Part shown: piece after piece, positions 62,001 through 64,000 of the stretch | Position numbering within the stretch: position 1 is the first letter of the stretch | How the letters are laid out: each line of letters starts with the position of its first letter | Source of the DNA: Serilophus lunatus | Taxonomy: Eukaryota > Chordata > Aves > Passeriformes > Eurylaimidae | Direction: 5' to 3' | DNA length: 64,000 bases | NCBI GenBank assembly: GCA_013399895.1 | Contig: VXBA01006214.1 | Coordinates: 292,584 to 356,583 of the forward strand | The notes under the pieces: generated by a model | What the model saw: only the letters and a program-made list of their open reading frames with translations | What the model was told of the DNA's origin: nothing | The model's database searches: none | Made by a program: the position numbers and the translations under genes

Positions 62001-62863
62001 CTATACTTCTGGAGATGACTGTTTTCATATGAACTTCAATCATAGAATCATAGAATCATTTAGGTTGGAAAAGACCTTTAAGTTCAACTGTTAACCCAGC
62101 ACTGACTGCCATACCCCAAATGACACACCTACATGTCTTTTAAGTACCTCCAGGGATGCTGACTCAACCATTTCCCTAGGCAGCCTGTTCCAGTGCTTGA
62201 GAACCCTTTTGGTGAAGAAACTTTTCCAATTACATTCACCAAACATAAAAAACCCCAGTCTATTCATAAATTATTCAAAAACAATAAGGAAGAGTTACAT
62301 TCTGAATTCAAAAGTTCACACCTTCTGTAAGGTTCTGCAAATGATTTTTTTTGTATGTGAGTCTAAATAGTGTTGTTGTCTTGGGGATTTAGAATTGTAG
62401 GGCCATGTGCACCTGCAAATAATGAAAGAGGTATGTGAAAGCAAGCCAGGTCTTCTGCAATACAGACAAGACACTTGATTGAAAGTCTAGGGAACTTTAC
62501 CTTGCTTAAAAAAACCCAGTGATTTTCTTGGAAAACATTGCCTCTGTACTATTTTTAAATAGGTTGCAAAAATTAAAGTAACCTAACAAAAATTATCCAA
62601 TTAACACTAGACAATGTAAAGATCTAACATGTAAGTAAGGAAAAAAATTACTTTTCTACATAAGTAAGATGCAAAAGGAGATCTAATTATGGAAGAAGAA
62701 TGAAGAGAAAATATTGCAATTTTCTTTGCTAAGCTTGCAGTTTTGGTCTTCTACTTTGACTGACTTACCTTTGTGCCAGGTTTCTCCATATTCACCACCT
62801 CCTCTAATGTTTGCCACTGCTAGAACACCTCCTAGGTGTCGCACAAAAATAAGTCTTGACACA
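52764..62863 (-). CDS. PREP: PREP, prolyl endopeptidase (partial: last four coding exons)
   Basis: Joining complement 62863-62769, 59712-59581, 55378-55222 and 53058-52764 gives an in-frame C-terminal piece ending DWIE-stop. Its numbering matches the 710-residue mammalian enzyme exactly, covering residues 485-710. PREP is a cytosolic S9A serine peptidase that hydrolyses short proline-containing peptides on the carboxyl side of proline. The fragment is most of the C-terminal alpha/beta-hydrolase half. It carries nucleophile Ser554 (GGSNGG), Asp641 (DHDDR) and His680 (AGHGAG). Oxyanion residue Asn555, substrate-pocket Val580, Trp595, Tyr599 and Arg643 also fall at the expected positions. All splice sites are GT/AG and phases agree. 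The N-terminal beta-propeller exons lie to the right of the window. With all active-site residues intact, this is a functional gene rather than a processed pseudogene. Confidence 0.97.
53059..55221 (-). other. PREP: PREP intron (penultimate to last coding exon)
   Basis: A 2163-base intron with donor GTAAGTACC and acceptor TTTTCTCAG. AT-rich, without recognised transposons. A 10-bp-arm inverted repeat lies at 54305-54337. Confidence 0.9.
54305..54337. repeat. Inverted repeat, perfect 10-bp arms
   Basis: ATCTTTTATC (54305-54314) and GATAAAAGAT (54328-54337) are exact reverse complements with a 13-base loop. Confidence 0.6.
55222..55378 (-). CDS. PREP: PREP coding exon (Ala561-Lys613, substrate pocket)
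   Basis: The acceptor CTGTTGAAG precedes CTGCCTGT and the donor is TTCAA|GTAAGT. The 157-base exon encodes ACANQRPDLFGCVIAQVG followed by VMDMLKFHKYTIGHAW, then TTDYGCSDCKEQFEWLF. It supplies Val580, Trp595 (which stacks on the substrate proline) and Tyr599. Confidence 0.97.
57438..57461. repeat. Tight hairpin, perfect 10-bp arms, 4-base loop
   Basis: CAAAACTAGT (57438-57447) and ACTAGTTTTG (57452-57461) are exact reverse complements around the loop CAGA. Confidence 0.7.
58230..58252. repeat. Hairpin, perfect 9-bp arms, 5-base loop
   Basis: TTGCACTCC (58230-58238) and GGAGTGCAA (58244-58252) pair exactly around CATAT. Confidence 0.65.
59581..59712 (-). CDS. PREP: PREP coding exon with nucleophile Ser554
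   Basis: The acceptor TGTACTAG precedes GTGGTATC and the donor is TAGTTG|GTAAGA. The 132-base exon encodes residues 517 (split) to 560 plus one base: GGILANKQNCFDDFQCAAKY, then LIKEGYTSPKKLTINGGSN and GGLLV. GGSNGG is the nucleophile elbow of the S9 family with Ser554 and oxyanion-hole Asn555. Confidence 0.97.
61016..61032. repeat. Poly-T run (17 bases)
   Basis: An uninterrupted mononucleotide T tract on the plus strand; no SINE or processed transcript body was recognised beside it. Confidence 0.9.
62039..62229 (-). mobile_element. CR1 LINE 3' fragment
   Basis: The plus strand opens with tandem CATAGAAT octamers (AATCATAGAATCATAGAATC). GGTTGGAAAAGACCTTTAAG follows, then blocks around CACTGACTGCCATACCCCAA, CATTTCCCTAGGCAGCCTG and TTCCAGTGCTTGAGAACCC. 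This is the complement of a CR1 3' end, 5' truncated near TGGTGAAGAAACTTTTCC. The clean octamer tail suggests it is younger than the copies at 8.5 and 45.3 kb. Confidence 0.92.
62769..62863 (-). CDS. PREP: PREP coding exon (residues 485-517)
   Basis: The acceptor CTCTTTTCAG precedes TGTGTCAAG and the donor is CACAAAG|GTAAGT. The 95-base exon encodes VSRLIFVRHLGGVLAVANIR followed by GGGEYGETWHK. This conserved S9 segment (ANIRGGGEYG) begins the hydrolase core. It is the most upstream PREP exon in the window. Confidence 0.97.
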
Positions 62864-64000
62864 CTGAAAAGAGACAGAGGATTATTTTTAATTTCCAATT
62901 TTTATACACCTACCACTTCTGCGAAAATAGTTTGAGGGAAAGATCTCTCCCAAAGTCAATAATGAAATTGTGAATGAAGTCCCATCTTGATGGCAAACCT
63001 GAACAGTCAGGCTTTTTTGAATGTTTATCCATGGAAATGAAACCCTCTTCAGCCTTGGGAGAGGAAGGAACCAGTGCTGGTCAATTCTTCCTCCTTTAGT
63101 TCTGTACTTCGAAGGAGGGTGGCCAGTGGTTTGGCCTAATAGACGACCACTCAGGACACGTCACCTTTTTTTTTATTATCTTCAAAGCCATTAGTGTGAG
63201 GACTACAGTTATGCAGTACCACTGGCCCTCCACAGCTTTCTGAAATTTTCCTCTTCCCTGGGACCTCTACTTCTTCAGAGAACAAAGGAAGGCTTAGCCC
63301 AAAGGAAGAACGTAAAGAATTAAAACTTAAGATCAGCACTTGACCTTTGTTTCTGAGTAGCTATTTTCAACTTAACTTCTGCTTAATGTACTTCATTTGG
63401 ACCTTTATAGTGTGTTTGCAAAGAAAAATTCTTTATCTACCGCTATTTTGTGCCAGGGTCAGCAGTCAAGATGGCTAATATCATTTTTATTCATTTTTCT
63501 CTTGCATTGCTAAGTACAAGACAAATAGTATAACATAACATTACAGGCTCTACCTTCCCTACTATCTCTGGAACCTGGCTGAAAGCTAAAAGAGCAACTT
63601 TTTTTAAATGTGAAATTGAAAAATCATCAAAGCTTACTACTTAATTCTTTTTTAAATGGACTGAAGTAATTTAAATTGTATTTAACAATTAAGAAAATAA
63701 ATACATCTCTGATCTGCTGAGGTAGTGGCTTACATAGTAGAAACTGCACAAGGACAACCGCACATATGCCAAGGAAACAAGTAAATTAAAATTTAACTTC
63801 AACAGGTCTTCTTCTTGTTTTTTTTCTCTAGTAGGTTTACATGTCTTATTTACTTGAAATCTTTGCTCATGCAAGAAATCACTACAAAAATTAATTTCTT
63901 AATCAAGGACAAAGATTGGGTCTTTTTACGTTGAAGTCCCACTGCTGCTTATCAGAAATAATTTGAAAGATGGTAGTCCTACAGTGTGTCTCATGTGGAT
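62864..64000 (-). other. PREP: PREP intron continuing past the window edge
   Basis: No further PREP exon is recognisable up to position 64000. The preceding exon (with the conserved YGYGGF segment) must lie to the right. Open frames of 62 codons or fewer, no recognised repeat. Confidence 0.8.

Larger units (their letters stand above)
59713..62768 (-). other. PREP: PREP intron with a CR1 insertion
   Basis: A 3.06-kb intron with donor GTAAGTCAG and acceptor TGTACTAG. It contains the CR1 fragment at 62039-62229 and a 17-base T run at 61016-61032; otherwise AT-rich and featureless. Confidence 0.9.

Noticed and set aside
1..64000. CRISPR arrays, prokaryotic operons, integrated bacterial DNA
   Set aside because: No regularly spaced repeats, no ribosome-binding-site/ORF strings and no long uninterrupted genes; the window is uniformly vertebrate in character.

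Overview
This window is nuclear DNA from a vertebrate, almost certainly a bird. It holds spliced genes with GT/AG introns, one CpG island in otherwise AT-rich sequence, several CR1 LINE 3' ends carrying the terminal octamer repeat typical of sauropsid/avian CR1, and at least one solo LTR that I recognise as an avian ERVL-type family. There are no prokaryotic operons, CRISPR arrays or tRNA/rRNA genes.

Two protein-coding genes are supported, both on the minus strand. (1) POPDC3 (Popeye domain containing 3) is complete in coding sequence. Three coding exons lie at 15210-14720, 13041-12933 and 12108-11788. The likely promoter and 5' non-coding exon lie in the CpG island at about 24.4-25.3 kb, which implies a first intron of about 9.6 kb. 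(2) PREP (prolyl endopeptidase) is represented by its last four coding exons (62863-62769, 59712-59581, 55378-55222, 53058-52764). They carry the whole catalytic triad Ser554/Asp641/His680; the rest of the gene lies beyond the right edge. The order POPDC3-PREP, both in the same direction, matches the tetrapod BVES-POPDC3-PREP block. The GC-rich first 130 bases may be the edge of the BVES promoter, but no BVES coding sequence is visible.

Layout: 1-130 GC-rich edge; 131-11.46 kb intergenic with one CR1 and two small inverted repeats; 11.46-15.2 kb POPDC3 3' UTR and coding exons; 15.2-24.85 kb presumed POPDC3 intron 1; 24.44-25.26 kb CpG island with a 27-base N gap; 25.3-52.5 kb gene desert with LTR and LINE relics, short tandem repeats and a candidate conserved enhancer near 31.0-31.7 kb; 52.5-64 kb the 3' part of PREP.

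POPDC3 is a three-pass membrane protein with a cytosolic cAMP-binding Popeye domain, expressed mainly in striated muscle. PREP is a cytosolic serine oligopeptidase that cuts after proline in short peptides. They are neighbours by ancient synteny, not a functional pathway. I found no convincing undescribed biological system. The most checkable leads are the POPDC3 5' exon and possible divergent transcripts at the CpG islands, the 31 kb candidate enhancer, a near-perfect 18-bp-arm hairpin at 4.3 kb, and an unexplained 193-codon open frame at 43.1-43.7 kb.
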